From Vibrio zhugei (GTDB lineage: Bacteria > Pseudomonadota > Gammaproteobacteria > Enterobacterales > Vibrionaceae), in the NCBI RefSeq assembly GCF_003716875.1, contig NZ_CP033078.1:682001-746000 (forward strand): 64,000 bases of DNA. The letters run 5' to 3'. The position numbers and the translations under genes are program-made. Below the pieces are notes generated by a model that saw nothing but the letters and a program-made list of their open reading frames with translations, ran no database searches and was not told the origin of the DNA. Numbering within the stretch: position 1 is the first letter of the stretch; each line of letters opens with the position of its first letter. Shown piece after piece: positions 8,936-17,798 of the stretch.

Positions 8936-9385
8936 ATGCATTGTCCTTTTTGTGCTGCGATTGATACAAAAGTTATCGATTCTCGATTAGTGGCTGACGG
9001 TCATCAAGTGCGCCGTCGCCGTCAATGTTTGGCGTGCCATGAGCGGTTTACTACGTTTGAAACGGCAGAATTAGTCATGCCGCGCGTAATCAAAACCAAT
9101 GGCAATCGCGAACCTTTTAATGAAGAAAAAATGGTCGGTGGTTTTCAGCGGGCCTTAGAAAAAAGACCAGTGAGTGCGGATGCGATTGAATTGGCGATCA
9201 GTACCATAAAATCGAAATTACGTGCGACTGGCGAACGTGAGGTACCGAGTAAATTAATCGGTAATTTAGTAATGGAACAACTCAAAGAACTGGATAAAGT
9301 CGCGTATATTCGTTTCGCGTCGGTATATCGTAGCTTTGAGGATGTTCGTGAATTTGGTGAAGAAATCGCCAAGTTGGAAGATTAA
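8936..9385 (+). CDS. nrdR: Transcriptional repressor NrdR
   Basis: ATP/dATP-sensing repressor of ribonucleotide reductase genes. The N-terminal zinc ribbon uses C3, C6, C31 and C34, and an ATP-cone domain covers about residues 49-139; 149 residues is the family length. A near-ideal GGAGGTGAT ribosome site sits just before the ATG. It heads the nrdR-ribD-ribE cluster, a common gammaproteobacterial arrangement, with 10 bp to ribD. Identity is secure. Confidence 0.97.
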   Translation: MHCPFCAAIDTKVIDSRLVADGHQVRRRRQCLACHERFTTFETAELVMPRVIKTNGNREPFNEEKMVGGFQRALEKRPVSADAIELAISTIKSKLRATGEREVPSKLIGNLVMEQLKELDKVAYIRFASVYRSFEDVREFGEEIAKLED

Positions 9386-9395
9386 TTCTTAGCTT

Positions 9396-10508
9396 ATGTC
9401 AGTGTTTACCTCAGACGATTTTCAAATGATGTCGCGCGCGATTGCCTTGGCAAAGCGCGGCATGTATACCACTTCTCCTAATCCCAATGTTGGGTGCGTG
9501 ATCGCGCGTGACGCGCGCGTAGTTGGTGAAGGGTATCACGCCAAAGCCGGCGAGCCCCACGCTGAAGTCCACGCCATGCGTATGGCGGGCGAGCAGGCCA
9601 AAGGCGCAACCGCCTATGTCACCCTAGAACCCTGTTCTCATTACGGTCGGACACCGCCATGTGCGGAAGGTTTGATTAAGGCTGGGGTCAGCCGAGTGGT
9701 GTGTGCCATGAAAGATCCCAATCCGCAAGTGGCTGGTCGTGGTATTGCGATGCTTGAGCAAGCGGGTATCGACGTTACTGTCGGTCTGCTCGAGGAGGAA
9801 GCACGTGCACTCAATCCGGCTTTTCTAAAACGTATGGAGACCGGACGCCCATTTGTGCAACTCAAACTCGCCGCCAGTCTTGATGGGCAAACCGCATTAG
9901 CCAATGGCGCGAGCCAATGGATTACGTCACCACAAGCGCGGCAGGATGTTCAGCACTATCGCGCGCAAGCCAGTGCTATTTTATCCACCAGTCAAACCGT
10001 GATCGCGGATAATGCCTCTTTGAATGTACGCTGGCATGATCTGCCCGACTATGTACAAGCGATATACCCTCAAGCGCAGTTACGTCAACCAACGCGAGTC
10101 ATTCTTGATCGCCAGCATCAGCTTTTTGCTGACCTCAAGCTGTATCAGCAAGCTGGCCCTATTGTGACGGTCAGTGAGCAGAATGCCGATCTTTGTGTTG
10201 GCGCGGATGAGCATGGGCGATTATCACTGCCGGATGTTTTTCACCGTTTAGCGAATGAACATCAACTGAATCACATTTGGGTTGAAGCCGGGGCAACCTT
10301 AGCCCGTTCCTTATTACAAGCTCAACTTGTCGATGAGTTGATCGTGTATTTGGCACCGAAAATCATGGGCTCAGATGGTCGTGGGTTATTGGGCGCTTTA
10401 GGGTTGATGGACATGAAGCAGGTGATGCAATTTTCTATCCGCGATATCCGCCAAGTGGGCAGTGATATCCGCGTGGTATTGGCTCCACAACCGCTAACCA
10501 ATGAATAA
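9396..10508 (+). CDS. ribD: Bifunctional riboflavin deaminase/reductase
   Basis: Carries out the second and third steps of riboflavin synthesis: deamination of the pyrimidine intermediate and NADPH-dependent reduction of its ribosyl group. The N-terminal cytidine-deaminase-like zinc site is H55, C80 and C89 (HAEVHA and PCSHYGRTPPC motifs); the reductase domain covers about residues 148-365. The 370-residue length is typical. The ribosome site ahead of ATG 9396 is weak, which suggests coupling to nrdR, whose stop is 10 bp upstream. ribE follows 15 bp after the stop. Confidence 0.95.
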   Translation: MSVFTSDDFQMMSRAIALAKRGMYTTSPNPNVGCVIARDARVVGEGYHAKAGEPHAEVHAMRMAGEQAKGATAYVTLEPCSHYGRTPPCAEGLIKAGVSRVVCAMKDPNPQVAGRGIAMLEQAGIDVTVGLLEEEARALNPAFLKRMETGRPFVQLKLAASLDGQTALANGASQWITSPQARQDVQHYRAQASAILSTSQTVIADNASLNVRWHDLPDYVQAIYPQAQLRQPTRVILDRQHQLFADLKLYQQAGPIVTVSEQNADLCVGADEHGRLSLPDVFHRLANEHQLNHIWVEAGATLARSLLQAQLVDELIVYLAPKIMGSDGRGLLGALGLMDMKQVMQFSIRDIRQVGSDIRVVLAPQPLTNE

Positions 10509-10523
10509 TAAAGAGCAGAATCA

Positions 10524-11180
10524 ATGTTTACGGGAATTGTAGAAGCAGTCGGGCGTTTACGCTCAATCACGCCGAAAGGTGAAGACATCACTATCAAGGT
10601 GGATGTCGGCGCGTTAGATATGTCAGACGTCAACTTAGGGGATAGCATCGCCACAAACGGGGTGTGCTTGACCGTTGTTCAGTTTGATAAAAATACCTAT
10701 AGCGCTGATTTATCAATAGAAACTTTAAAGAAATCCAGCTTTTCTGAACGCCAAGTAGGGGATCGTGTTAATCTCGAGAAAGCGATGTTACCGACAACCC
10801 GTTTCGGTGGTCATATCGTATCAGGGCATGTGGATGGTGTCGGTGTGATAAGCGAACGCCACTGGGTTGGACGTTCCATTGAGTTATGGGTTCAGACCCC
10901 AGCGGATTTGATGAAATACATCGCGGAAAAAGGCTCCATTACCGTGGATGGGATCAGTTTGACGGTGAATGCGTTGCGTAAAGACGCGTTCAAATTGACG
11001 ATCGTGCCGCATACCAGTAGTGAAACGACAATCGATGAATTCCAAGTCGGGCGAAAAGTGAATCTGGAAGTCGATGTATTGGCGCGTTATATGGAGAGGC
11101 TGATGAGCGCATCTCAAGCCTCAGAAGAACCCGAGTCTCGTATTACCATGGAATTTTTGCAACAAAACGGTTTTGCTTAA
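10524..11180 (+). CDS. ribE: Riboflavin synthase alpha chain
   Basis: Makes riboflavin by dismutation of two 6,7-dimethyl-8-ribityllumazine molecules. The 218 residues contain two similar lumazine-binding halves, with the N-terminal MFTGIVE signature and the GGHIVSGHVDGVG motif near residue 93 at the junction. It is the third gene of the rib cluster. In E. coli the same enzyme is called ribC or ribE. A hairpin without a U tract (11210-11234) separates it from the next gene. Confidence 0.95.
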   Translation: MFTGIVEAVGRLRSITPKGEDITIKVDVGALDMSDVNLGDSIATNGVCLTVVQFDKNTYSADLSIETLKKSSFSERQVGDRVNLEKAMLPTTRFGGHIVSGHVDGVGVISERHWVGRSIELWVQTPADLMKYIAEKGSITVDGISLTVNALRKDAFKLTIVPHTSSETTIDEFQVGRKVNLEVDVLARYMERLMSASQASEEPESRITMEFLQQNGFA

Positions 11181-11209
11181 TACGATGCTCAGGTAAGTGA
11201 AATTAGTCA

Positions 11210-11234
11210 TAGTCTCAATGACATTGAGGCTATA
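11210..11234 (+). repeat. Inverted repeat between ribE and ribB
   Basis: ATAGTCTCAA (11210-11219) can pair with TTGAGGCTAT (11225-11234) with one G-U pair. No T run follows, so this is more likely an mRNA-stability or processing hairpin than a terminator. No FMN riboswitch (RFN element) is recognisable here. Confidence 0.45.
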
Positions 11235-11252
11235 AACGAATAGGAATACCGC

Positions 11253-12362
11253 ATGACAATCAGTACACCAGAAGAAATTATTGATGATATTCGTCAAGGA
11301 AAGATGGTCATTCTCATGGACGATGAAGATCGTGAAAACGAAGGCGATCTCATTATGGCCGCTCAGGACGTCACGCCTGAAGCTATCAATTTCATGGCCA
11401 CGCACGGCCGAGGCCTTATTTGTCTGACTTTGACTCAAGAGCGCTGTAAGCGTCTCGGTCTCAATCCGATGGTTGAAGATAATGGCGCCCAATTCTCGAC
11501 TGCGTTTACAGTCTCGATTGAAGCCGCCGAAGGCGTGACGACCGGTATTTCAGCGGCCGATCGCGCCACTACCGTATTAGCCGCCGCTGCCGACAACGCA
11601 AAAGCGTCTGATTTGGTGCAACCGGGGCATGTTTTCCCGCTTTCAGCCCAAGATGGCGGTGTTTTGGTCCGTGCTGGCCATACTGAAGCGGGCTGTGACT
11701 TAGCGCGTTTGGCTGGCAAAGAACCGGCGTCTGTGATCGTTGAAATTTTAAATGATGATGGCTCGATGGCACGTCGCCCGGATCTAGAAGTCTTTGCCAA
11801 AGCTCACGGGATAAAGCTGGGAACCATTGCTGACCTGATTGAATATCGCAATAATACGGAAACCACGATTGAACGTGTGGCCACTTGTCATCTACCGACC
11901 GAATATGGTGATTTCGAACTCGTCACTTTCCGCGACGTCATTGATAATCAAGTGCATTATGCCTTGTGTAAAGGGGAGATTGCTCAAGGTGCTCCTTTAG
12001 TACGTGTGCATTTACAAGATACCTTTACCGACTTGTTGCACAGTAATCGTAATTCGGATCGCAGTTGGCGCTTGGATCAAGCCATGGAACGCATCGGCCA
12101 AGAAGGGGGCGTATTGGTCATTTTGGGGAAAGAAGAAAGCAGCGACTTACTGATGAATCGAGTCAAAGCCTTCGAAGCTCAAGATAATGGCGAAGCTCCT
12201 ACGATGGCGAAAAAACCGGGGACGTCGCGTCGTGTTGGGGTTGGTTCTCAAATCTTAGCCGATTTAGGGGTGACGGATATGCGTCTGTTATCGTCTGAAA
12301 ATAAAAAATACCATGCACTTGGTGGCTTCGGATTGAATGTCGTTGAGTATGTGTGTCAGTGA
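11253..12362 (+). CDS. ribB: DHBP synthase with degenerate GTP cyclohydrolase II-like tail (RibBX type)
   Basis: The N-terminal domain (about residues 1-203) is 3,4-dihydroxy-2-butanone 4-phosphate synthase, with the [11 protein letters not shown] metal/substrate motif at about 24-34, THGRGLIC near 50 and [10 protein letters not shown] near 146. The C-terminal part (about 205-369) has the overall form of GTP cyclohydrolase II (RibA) but lacks the cysteine cluster that binds catalytic zinc: the corresponding stretch reads [14 protein letters not shown]. This matches the RibBX variant known in proteobacteria, so cyclohydrolase activity is not expected and a separate RibA should exist elsewhere. 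The ATG is preceded by AGGAAT. It lies between ribE and ribH. Confidence 0.92.
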   Translation: MTISTPEEIIDDIRQGKMVILMDDEDRENEGDLIMAAQDVTPEAINFMATHGRGLICLTLTQERCKRLGLNPMVEDNGAQFSTAFTVSIEAAEGVTTGISAADRATTVLAAAADNAKASDLVQPGHVFPLSAQDGGVLVRAGHTEAGCDLARLAGKEPASVIVEILNDDGSMARRPDLEVFAKAHGIKLGTIADLIEYRNNTETTIERVATCHLPTEYGDFELVTFRDVIDNQVHYALCKGEIAQGAPLVRVHLQDTFTDLLHSNRNSDRSWRLDQAMERIGQEGGVLVILGKEESSDLLMNRVKAFEAQDNGEAPTMAKKPGTSRRVGVGSQILADLGVTDMRLLSSENKKYHALGGFGLNVVEYVCQ

Positions 12363-12377
12363 TGAATGGTGAGATGT

Positions 12378-12400
12378 GCTGCTGATGTGCAATCAGCAGC
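12378..12400 (+). repeat. Perfect hairpin after ribB
   Basis: GCTGCTGAT (12378-12386) and ATCAGCAGC (12392-12400) form a 9-bp stem with a 5-nt loop. No U tract follows, so it may be a processing or pausing element in the ribB-ribH gap. Confidence 0.5.
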
Positions 12401-12450
12401 GTGCCGGATGGAATAGGCTCAAATACTATTAGATATGGTTCACAGATTTG

Positions 12451-12459
12451 TGCTAGAAT
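12451..12459 (+). promoter_or_regulatory. Extended -10 promoter ahead of ribH
   Basis: TGC-TAGAAT is a good extended -10 element without a clear -35; transcription would start near 12466. It lies in the 139-bp gap before ribH and would allow ribH-nusB to be expressed apart from ribD-ribB. Confidence 0.45.
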
Positions 12460-12501
12460 CCGGCGATTCTCACGTGATGATTAGAGTTTAAAGGATAGCT
12501 T

Positions 12502-12972
12502 ATGAAAGTGATCGAAGGTGGCTTCCCAGCACCAACTGCGAAAATTGCCATTGTAATTTCTCGTTTTAACAGTTTTATCAATGAAAGTTTACTTTCTGGT
12601 GCCATCGATACTTTGAAGCGTCATGGTCAAATCGCTGATGATAATATCACAGTGGTACGTTGCCCTGGTGCGGTAGAGCTTCCTCTTGTCGCTCAACGCG
12701 TAGCAAAAACTGGCAAATTCGATGCGATTATCTCATTAGGGACTGTCATTCGTGGTGGTACACCACATTTCGAGTATGTTAGCAGTGAGATGAATAAAGG
12801 TTTGGCACAAGTTTCCATGGAGTACAGTCTTCCTGTTGCTTTTGGTGTGCTAACTGTTGATACCATTGATCAAGCCATTGAACGCGCAGGAACCAAGGCT
12901 GGTAATAAAGGTGCAGAGGCCGCACTAAGCGCACTTGAAATGATCAATGTTCTTTCTGAAATCGATTCCTAA
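12502..12972 (+). CDS. ribH: 6,7-dimethyl-8-ribityllumazine synthase
   Basis: Condenses the DHBP made by ribB with the product of the RibD steps to give lumazine, the substrate of ribE; members form large icosahedral or pentameric assemblies. The 156-residue length is standard. The catalytic histidine is H89 in the GGTPHFEYV motif, and the SRFN substrate motif lies near residue 20. An AAAGGATAG ribosome site precedes the ATG. Its TAA overlaps the nusB start (TAATG), so translation of nusB is probably coupled. Confidence 0.97.
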   Translation: MKVIEGGFPAPTAKIAIVISRFNSFINESLLSGAIDTLKRHGQIADDNITVVRCPGAVELPLVAQRVAKTGKFDAIISLGTVIRGGTPHFEYVSSEMNKGLAQVSMEYSLPVAFGVLTVDTIDQAIERAGTKAGNKGAEAALSALEMINVLSEIDS

Positions 12973-13442
12973 TGGGGGCCCGTGTGAAACCAGCCGCACG
13001 TCATAATGCACGCCAATTTGCGTTGCAAGCAATATACTCTTGGCAGCTTTCTAACGAAAATGTTGCCACAATTGAAGAGCAATTCTTATCTGGTGGTAAA
13101 TACGATGACGAAGAGCTTCGTGCATCTGAACCCTCGTTGAGTGCGCCAGAAACAGACGTGACATACTTCCGTGAAGTCTTCACAGGTGTGGTACTCAGCT
13201 ACAAAGATTTAGACAGCAAATTGCGTCCGTTCGTGTCTCGTCCAATGCAAGATTTGGATCAAATGGAGCTAGCATTATTGCGCTTGGCGATGTTTGAAAT
13301 GACACGTCGTGAAGATGTACCTTACAAAGTGGTTATTAATGAAGCGATTGAACTAGCAAAAGTATTTGCAGCAGAAGATAGCCATAAATTTGTGAATGGT
13401 GTGCTTGATAAAGCGGCACCACACGTGCGCATTAAATCGTAA
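12972..13442 (+). CDS. nusB: Transcription antitermination factor NusB
   Basis: All-helical RNA-binding protein that, with S10 (NusE), binds boxA in rRNA leaders and supports antitermination. The protein has 156 residues; the N-terminal RRxARxxALQALYxW-type signature appears here as [15 protein letters not shown] (about 9-23), and the C-terminal [10 protein letters not shown] and KFVNGVLDK motifs are present. The start overlaps the ribH stop by one base. A terminator follows. Confidence 0.96.
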   Translation: MGARVKPAARHNARQFALQAIYSWQLSNENVATIEEQFLSGGKYDDEELRASEPSLSAPETDVTYFREVFTGVVLSYKDLDSKLRPFVSRPMQDLDQMELALLRLAMFEMTRREDVPYKVVINEAIELAKVFAAEDSHKFVNGVLDKAAPHVRIKS

Positions 13443-13458
13443 ATCGCGATACAATGAT

Positions 13459-13486
13459 AAGGTCAGCATTTTGCTGGCCTTTTTTA
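13459..13486 (+). terminator. Intrinsic terminator after nusB
   Basis: AAGGTCAGC (13459-13467) pairs with GCTGGCCTT (13473-13481, one G-U pair) and T residues follow. It separates nusB from thiL. Confidence 0.85.
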
Positions 13487-13556
13487 TGTGTGTTACCTCG
13501 CCATATTGGGGCTTGCACGCCGTGATGAAGTAAATGCGTATGAGGAGCGAAGGTTT

Positions 13557-14528
13557 ATGCCTGGGGAATTTGATTTCATTGAGGCGTATTTGTCTGAACG
13601 ACAGACGTTACGTCAAGATGTACAACTGGCATTGGGAGACGATTGCGCGATTGTTTGTCCGCCGCAGAACGCCCGTATTGCATTGAGTACCGATACTCTT
13701 GTTGGGGGTTCTCATTTTCTGCTGTCAGCTCCTCCTGAATGGGTGGCGCATAAGGCGTTGGCATCGAACCTGAGTGATTTGGCCGCAATGGGGGCTCGCC
13801 CTGCATGGATGTCCTTAGCGCTAACGTTACCTGAGTTGGATGAGTCATGGCTACGACCTTTTTTTGATGCTTTTTTTGCCTTGGCTGATGACTATGGGAT
13901 TCAACTTATTGGTGGTGATACGACGAAAGGTCCTCTGAGTATTTCTTTAACCGTGCAAGGCTTTGTCCCGCAGGATACCGCTTTATTACGCTCAGGTGCT
14001 CAAGTCGGTGACAGGATTTATGTCACAGGGAAATTGGGGGATCGAAAAGCAGGCCTTGATGTCATTTTGGATCCGTCTCTACGCTCTAAGCCATTTGCCT
14101 CTGAGCTGGAAAAACGTCATTTTCTGTCAACCCCGCGGGTGGATTTTGCCCAGTCGTTATTAGGCATTGCTTCAGCCGCGATTGATATTTCAGATGGACT
14201 TTTGGCCGATTTACAACACATCTTATCGCGTTCACAGGTAGGTGCACGGATTGATGTCAGTCAGTTGCCATATTCAAACGAAATGGCAGCGTTTGTTGGC
14301 AATCAGGTCACCGCGCGTCAATACGCATTAACCAGCGGTGAAGAATATGAGTTATGCTTCACGGTTCCTGTGCAGTATGCTTCGTATGTGGAACGCGAGT
14401 TAGCAGGAGAGACCGAGCTGCATTGCATTGGTCAAATAGCGCCCCAAGGCGAGCTCGTGTTACATGATGCCGGTCATGCCGTTGATTGGGCATTATCCGG
14501 TTATGATCATTTTAAGGCGTCAAAATGA
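13557..14528 (+). CDS. thiL: Thiamine-monophosphate kinase
   Basis: Phosphorylates thiamine monophosphate to thiamine pyrophosphate with ATP. It belongs to the PurM/ThiL/SelD fold, as shown by the GDDCAIV motif near residue 27, the STDTLVGGSHF stretch, the ASNLSDLAAMGARPAW motif and the DISDGLLADL motif in the C-terminal half. The frame is open upstream to 13488, but ATG 13557 has a GAGGAG ribosome site about 10 nt away and gives 323 residues, matching other ThiL proteins. It overlaps pgpA by 4 bp (ATGA). Confidence 0.94.
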   Translation: MPGEFDFIEAYLSERQTLRQDVQLALGDDCAIVCPPQNARIALSTDTLVGGSHFLLSAPPEWVAHKALASNLSDLAAMGARPAWMSLALTLPELDESWLRPFFDAFFALADDYGIQLIGGDTTKGPLSISLTVQGFVPQDTALLRSGAQVGDRIYVTGKLGDRKAGLDVILDPSLRSKPFASELEKRHFLSTPRVDFAQSLLGIASAAIDISDGLLADLQHILSRSQVGARIDVSQLPYSNEMAAFVGNQVTARQYALTSGEEYELCFTVPVQYASYVERELAGETELHCIGQIAPQGELVLHDAGHAVDWALSGYDHFKASK

Positions 14529-15025
14529 ACGATCCAAAAAAACGACTTTCACTTTTAAATCCTTGGCACTTGTGTGCCACCGGTTTTGGTAGCGGCTTAT
14601 CCCCCGTAATGCCGGGCACGATGGGAACGCTCGCATCCATTCCTGTATTTTTATTACTTGCGCAGCTTCCGCTGGTGGCCTATCTGATCGTGATTCTTTT
14701 GGTGAGCCTGATTGGCATAAAAATTTGTCAGGTGACCGCGGATGATATGGGCGTCCATGACCATGGGTCTATTGTGTGGGATGAATTCGCTGGATTTTGG
14801 ATTACCATGTCCGTCGTTCCTATTTATGGTCTCTCAGTTGGCGACTGGCACTGGATCTTAGCCGGATTTGTGTTGTTCCGCTTTTTTGATATGGTCAAAC
14901 CGTGGCCAATCAGTTGGCTCGATAAATACGTTCATGGTGGGTTAGGTATCATGGTCGATGATCTGCTGGCGGGCGTATTTTCTGCGATTGCGCTGATGAT
15001 GTTAGGGCAATGGGCGGGTTGGTAA
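14525..15025 (+). CDS. pgpA: Phosphatidylglycerophosphatase A
   Basis: Inner-membrane phosphatase that converts phosphatidylglycerophosphate to phosphatidylglycerol. The 166 residues hold several hydrophobic segments and the family motifs: the GFGSGLSPVMPGTMG stretch near residue 22, VWDEFAGFW near 79 and the RFFDMVKPWP motif near 119. It overlaps the end of thiL (ATGA), which implies coupled translation, as in other gammaproteobacteria. Confidence 0.94.
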   Translation: MNDPKKRLSLLNPWHLCATGFGSGLSPVMPGTMGTLASIPVFLLLAQLPLVAYLIVILLVSLIGIKICQVTADDMGVHDHGSIVWDEFAGFWITMSVVPIYGLSVGDWHWILAGFVLFRFFDMVKPWPISWLDKYVHGGLGIMVDDLLAGVFSAIALMMLGQWAGW

Positions 15026-15048
15026 TTTAAGGGCCATAGGCCCTTAAA
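15026..15048. terminator. Palindrome between convergent pgpA and glnD
   Basis: TTTAAGGGCC (15026-15035) and GGCCCTTAAA (15039-15048) form a perfect 10-bp stem with a 3-nt loop. It sits exactly between converging genes and could end both transcripts, although the U tracts are short. Confidence 0.65.
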
Positions 15049-15063
15049 TGTCTCATCACCTCT

Positions 15064-17688
15064 CTAGTTAGGAGAGCGTTCCAGAATATTTTCGATTAAG
15101 GCTTCACGGAGTTCCACCGCTTCTTGTTCACTTAACCTTCCACCACCATGTCGCGTGAGAATGAATAAATCCTCGGCACGCTCACCAATGGTGGTAATTT
15201 TCGCTCCGTGCAAGTCGAGATTGAGCTGGGCAAATGTGGCGCCGATGGTTGCCAGTAATCCCGGAGTATCGAGTGCGACCAATTCAATTAAGGTACGCTT
15301 TTTACTTTTGGTGGGTAAAAAGTCGACTTGTGTTTTCACTTGGAAGTGTTTTAATTGGCGCGGCACACGGCGAGTTTTATGCTGTGATTGCTTCCCTTTT
15401 GCGAGCGCATCATGAATATGTTCGATTAACTCCTCGTGCTCGGCCTCGGCAATGGCTTCCCCATTTTGATCGAGTACCATAAATGTATCGAGTACGTAGC
15501 CATCTTTGCTGGTCATCACTTGGGCGTCATGCACATTTAAGTTACGTCTATCGAGTTCGGCGACGACGTTGGCAAATAGCGCGGGCTGATCTTTGGTATA
15601 AACAAAAATTTCCGTTATCCCACGGGTCGGACGCTTATTGATAAGCACTAACGGCTGAGAGTGATCGGTTAATTTCAAAATATTGGAGCAGTGCCAAGCA
15701 ATTTGTTTGTCTGAGTGACGCAAGAAATAGTCGGCTTTAAAGCGCAGCCACAAACGATCGATATATTGTGGCGTGTACCCTTCTTTGCGTAAATGCGCGG
15801 AGGCCATTTGTTGATTGTGACGGATGCGCTCTCTCACATCGACCGGGTTTTCTAAGCCACGTCTTAGTGCTCGCTGTGTGGAGTAATAGAGCTCAGCAAG
15901 TAGGGTGCGTTTCCAACTGTTCCAGAGTTCTGGATTGGTGGCGCAGATATCGGCGACGGTCAAGCATACGAGTGCGTCCAGCGCGTCTTCTTCTCGGACG
16001 ATTTTCGCAAAATCACTAATCACGTCAGGATCGTAAATATCGCGTCGTTGCGCGGTCACAGACATCAATAAATGATTTTGCACTAACCAAGATACCAGAC
16101 GGGCATCCGGTTTAGACAGCCCATGCTCAATGCAAAATTCATAAGATTCTTTCGCACCGATTGCGGAGTGATCGCCATTACGACCTTTGCCGATGTCATG
16201 GAAAATAGCCGCGAGAATAATTAATTCACATTTTTGGTAGCGAGGGAATATTTCGCAGCAAATAGGGTGAGTATTGTAGTTATTCGGATCATGGAAGGTC
16301 TGTAACTGTTTGAGGACGCGCATGGTATGCTCATCGACGGTATAGACGTGGAATAAGTCGAATTGCATCTGTCCGACAATATGACTCCATTGCGGTAAAT
16401 ACGCTGCCATCACCCCCAACTCATGCATTTGTGGAAAGGCATTTTGTAAGCTATTTGGATGCTGCACTAAGGTCATGAATTTATCACGTGCGGCCGGAAT
16501 GGTATGCAAAAACATATTCAGGCGACGACGAGCGGTGCGTAACTGGCGCATGGTGGTCGGAGAGACGCCTGTAATGCTGGTATCATCGGCCATATGGATA
16601 AACATATCCAGAATGCTGTCTGGGCGTGCTTGAAAGAGTGCCGGATGGCGAGCTTGAATCCAAGGGCCACAGCGGGCAAAATCGTCATCCAATACGATGC
16701 ATTGTTCATTGCTGGAGTGATTGAGAATGGCTTGATCGAACAACATTAATAGCATGCGATTGAGCTCTACCACACGGCGTAAGGTGCGATAAAACTCTTT
16801 CATCATTTTTTCTACCGCCTGATTTCCTTCTCCCGTAAAGCCGAGATGGGCGGCGACGTTGGCTTGATGACCAAAGGTGAGGCGGTTGTCATAACGACGC
16901 AGTTCTATATGTAAAGCAAAACGCACTCGCCATAAAAATTCTTGGCATTCAGCAAGTTCTCTATACTCTGCATCGGTTAAAAAGTCATGGCGACTCATTT
17001 CATAGAGAGAGGTCGCGCCAAAGTGACGACGAGCAATCCACGATAAGGTATGAATGTCTCGTAGCCCACCAGGGGTCGATTTAATGTCCGGTTCCAAGTT
17101 ATAGGTTGTATCATGGTAACGAGCGTGACGCGCGCGTTGCTCTTGCAGTTTTGCCTTGTAGAACACATCACTTGGCCAGAAAGAGTCAGAAACGATGACG
17201 GCTTTGAGTCGCTCAAACGTCTCAGGCGAGCCGCACAGTAAGCGCGCTTCTTGCAGGTTGGTTGCCACGGTGAGATCGTCACGCCCAATGTCTGAACATT
17301 CTTGTACGGTACGCACCGCGTGTCCCACTTCTAAACGCAAATCCCAAAGTAGGGTGATGAACTGACTGATTTTGACCCCAACCTCGTCACTGACCGGTTG
17401 TTGGGAGACGATCAGCATGTCGATATCTGAGAGAGGGTGTAATTCGCCACGGCCATAACCACCGACCGCAACCAGTGACAAATCAGCAATGTCATTGAAC
17501 TGATGGGCTTGCCATAAGCGCGTCAGTAATTCATCCATGTAGTGTGAACGACCGTAAACCAGTTCACTGACCGAATGATGTTGAAGAAACTGTGCCTTTT
17601 GTTCTTGGGCAAATTGGTCCAGTTGATCTTTCAGGTAAGGAATAGCCAGTTCGTCATCATCGAGATGACTAGGGGAGTGAAGAGTCAT
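15064..17688 (-). CDS. glnD: Bifunctional uridylyltransferase/uridylyl-removing enzyme GlnD
   Basis: Nitrogen sensor that uridylylates PII proteins when glutamine is low and removes UMP when it is high; one target, GlnB, is also encoded in this window at 40189. The 874-residue protein has the nucleotidyltransferase motif GGYGRGELHPLSDIDML near residue 75-91, a GlnD-type helical linker, an HD domain (HDIGKGRNGDHS near 480-500) that carries the uridylyl-removing activity, and two C-terminal ACT domains from about 690 and 800. It lies on the minus strand downstream of map but after a terminator, so it has its own promoter. Confidence 0.96.
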   Translation of the reverse strand: MTLHSPSHLDDDELAIPYLKDQLDQFAQEQKAQFLQHHSVSELVYGRSHYMDELLTRLWQAHQFNDIADLSLVAVGGYGRGELHPLSDIDMLIVSQQPVSDEVGVKISQFITLLWDLRLEVGHAVRTVQECSDIGRDDLTVATNLQEARLLCGSPETFERLKAVIVSDSFWPSDVFYKAKLQEQRARHARYHDTTYNLEPDIKSTPGGLRDIHTLSWIARRHFGATSLYEMSRHDFLTDAEYRELAECQEFLWRVRFALHIELRRYDNRLTFGHQANVAAHLGFTGEGNQAVEKMMKEFYRTLRRVVELNRMLLMLFDQAILNHSSNEQCIVLDDDFARCGPWIQARHPALFQARPDSILDMFIHMADDTSITGVSPTTMRQLRTARRRLNMFLHTIPAARDKFMTLVQHPNSLQNAFPQMHELGVMAAYLPQWSHIVGQMQFDLFHVYTVDEHTMRVLKQLQTFHDPNNYNTHPICCEIFPRYQKCELIILAAIFHDIGKGRNGDHSAIGAKESYEFCIEHGLSKPDARLVSWLVQNHLLMSVTAQRRDIYDPDVISDFAKIVREEDALDALVCLTVADICATNPELWNSWKRTLLAELYYSTQRALRRGLENPVDVRERIRHNQQMASAHLRKEGYTPQYIDRLWLRFKADYFLRHSDKQIAWHCSNILKLTDHSQPLVLINKRPTRGITEIFVYTKDQPALFANVVAELDRRNLNVHDAQVMTSKDGYVLDTFMVLDQNGEAIAEAEHEELIEHIHDALAKGKQSQHKTRRVPRQLKHFQVKTQVDFLPTKSKKRTLIELVALDTPGLLATIGATFAQLNLDLHGAKITTIGERAEDLFILTRHGGGRLSEQEAVELREALIENILERSPN

Positions 17689-17743
17689 AACTGCAGTCCG
17701 TGCGAGATTTCCGAATGCAGAGAATGTAGCAGATTGGGCCCAA

Positions 17744-17774
17744 TAAAAAAATATCCCCGCGAGAGCGGGGATAA
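17744..17774 (-). terminator. Intrinsic terminator of map
   Basis: On the minus strand ATCCCCGC, loop TCTC and GCGGGGAT are followed by a run of seven T. It lies between map and glnD and shows that they are separate units. Confidence 0.88.
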
Positions 17775-17798
17775 GAAAGTTATTGTTACAGGTGGCGT

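Noticed and set aside
10509..12501. FMN riboswitch in the rib cluster
   Set aside because: Neither gap (11181-11252, 12363-12501) is large or structured enough to match the RFN core.
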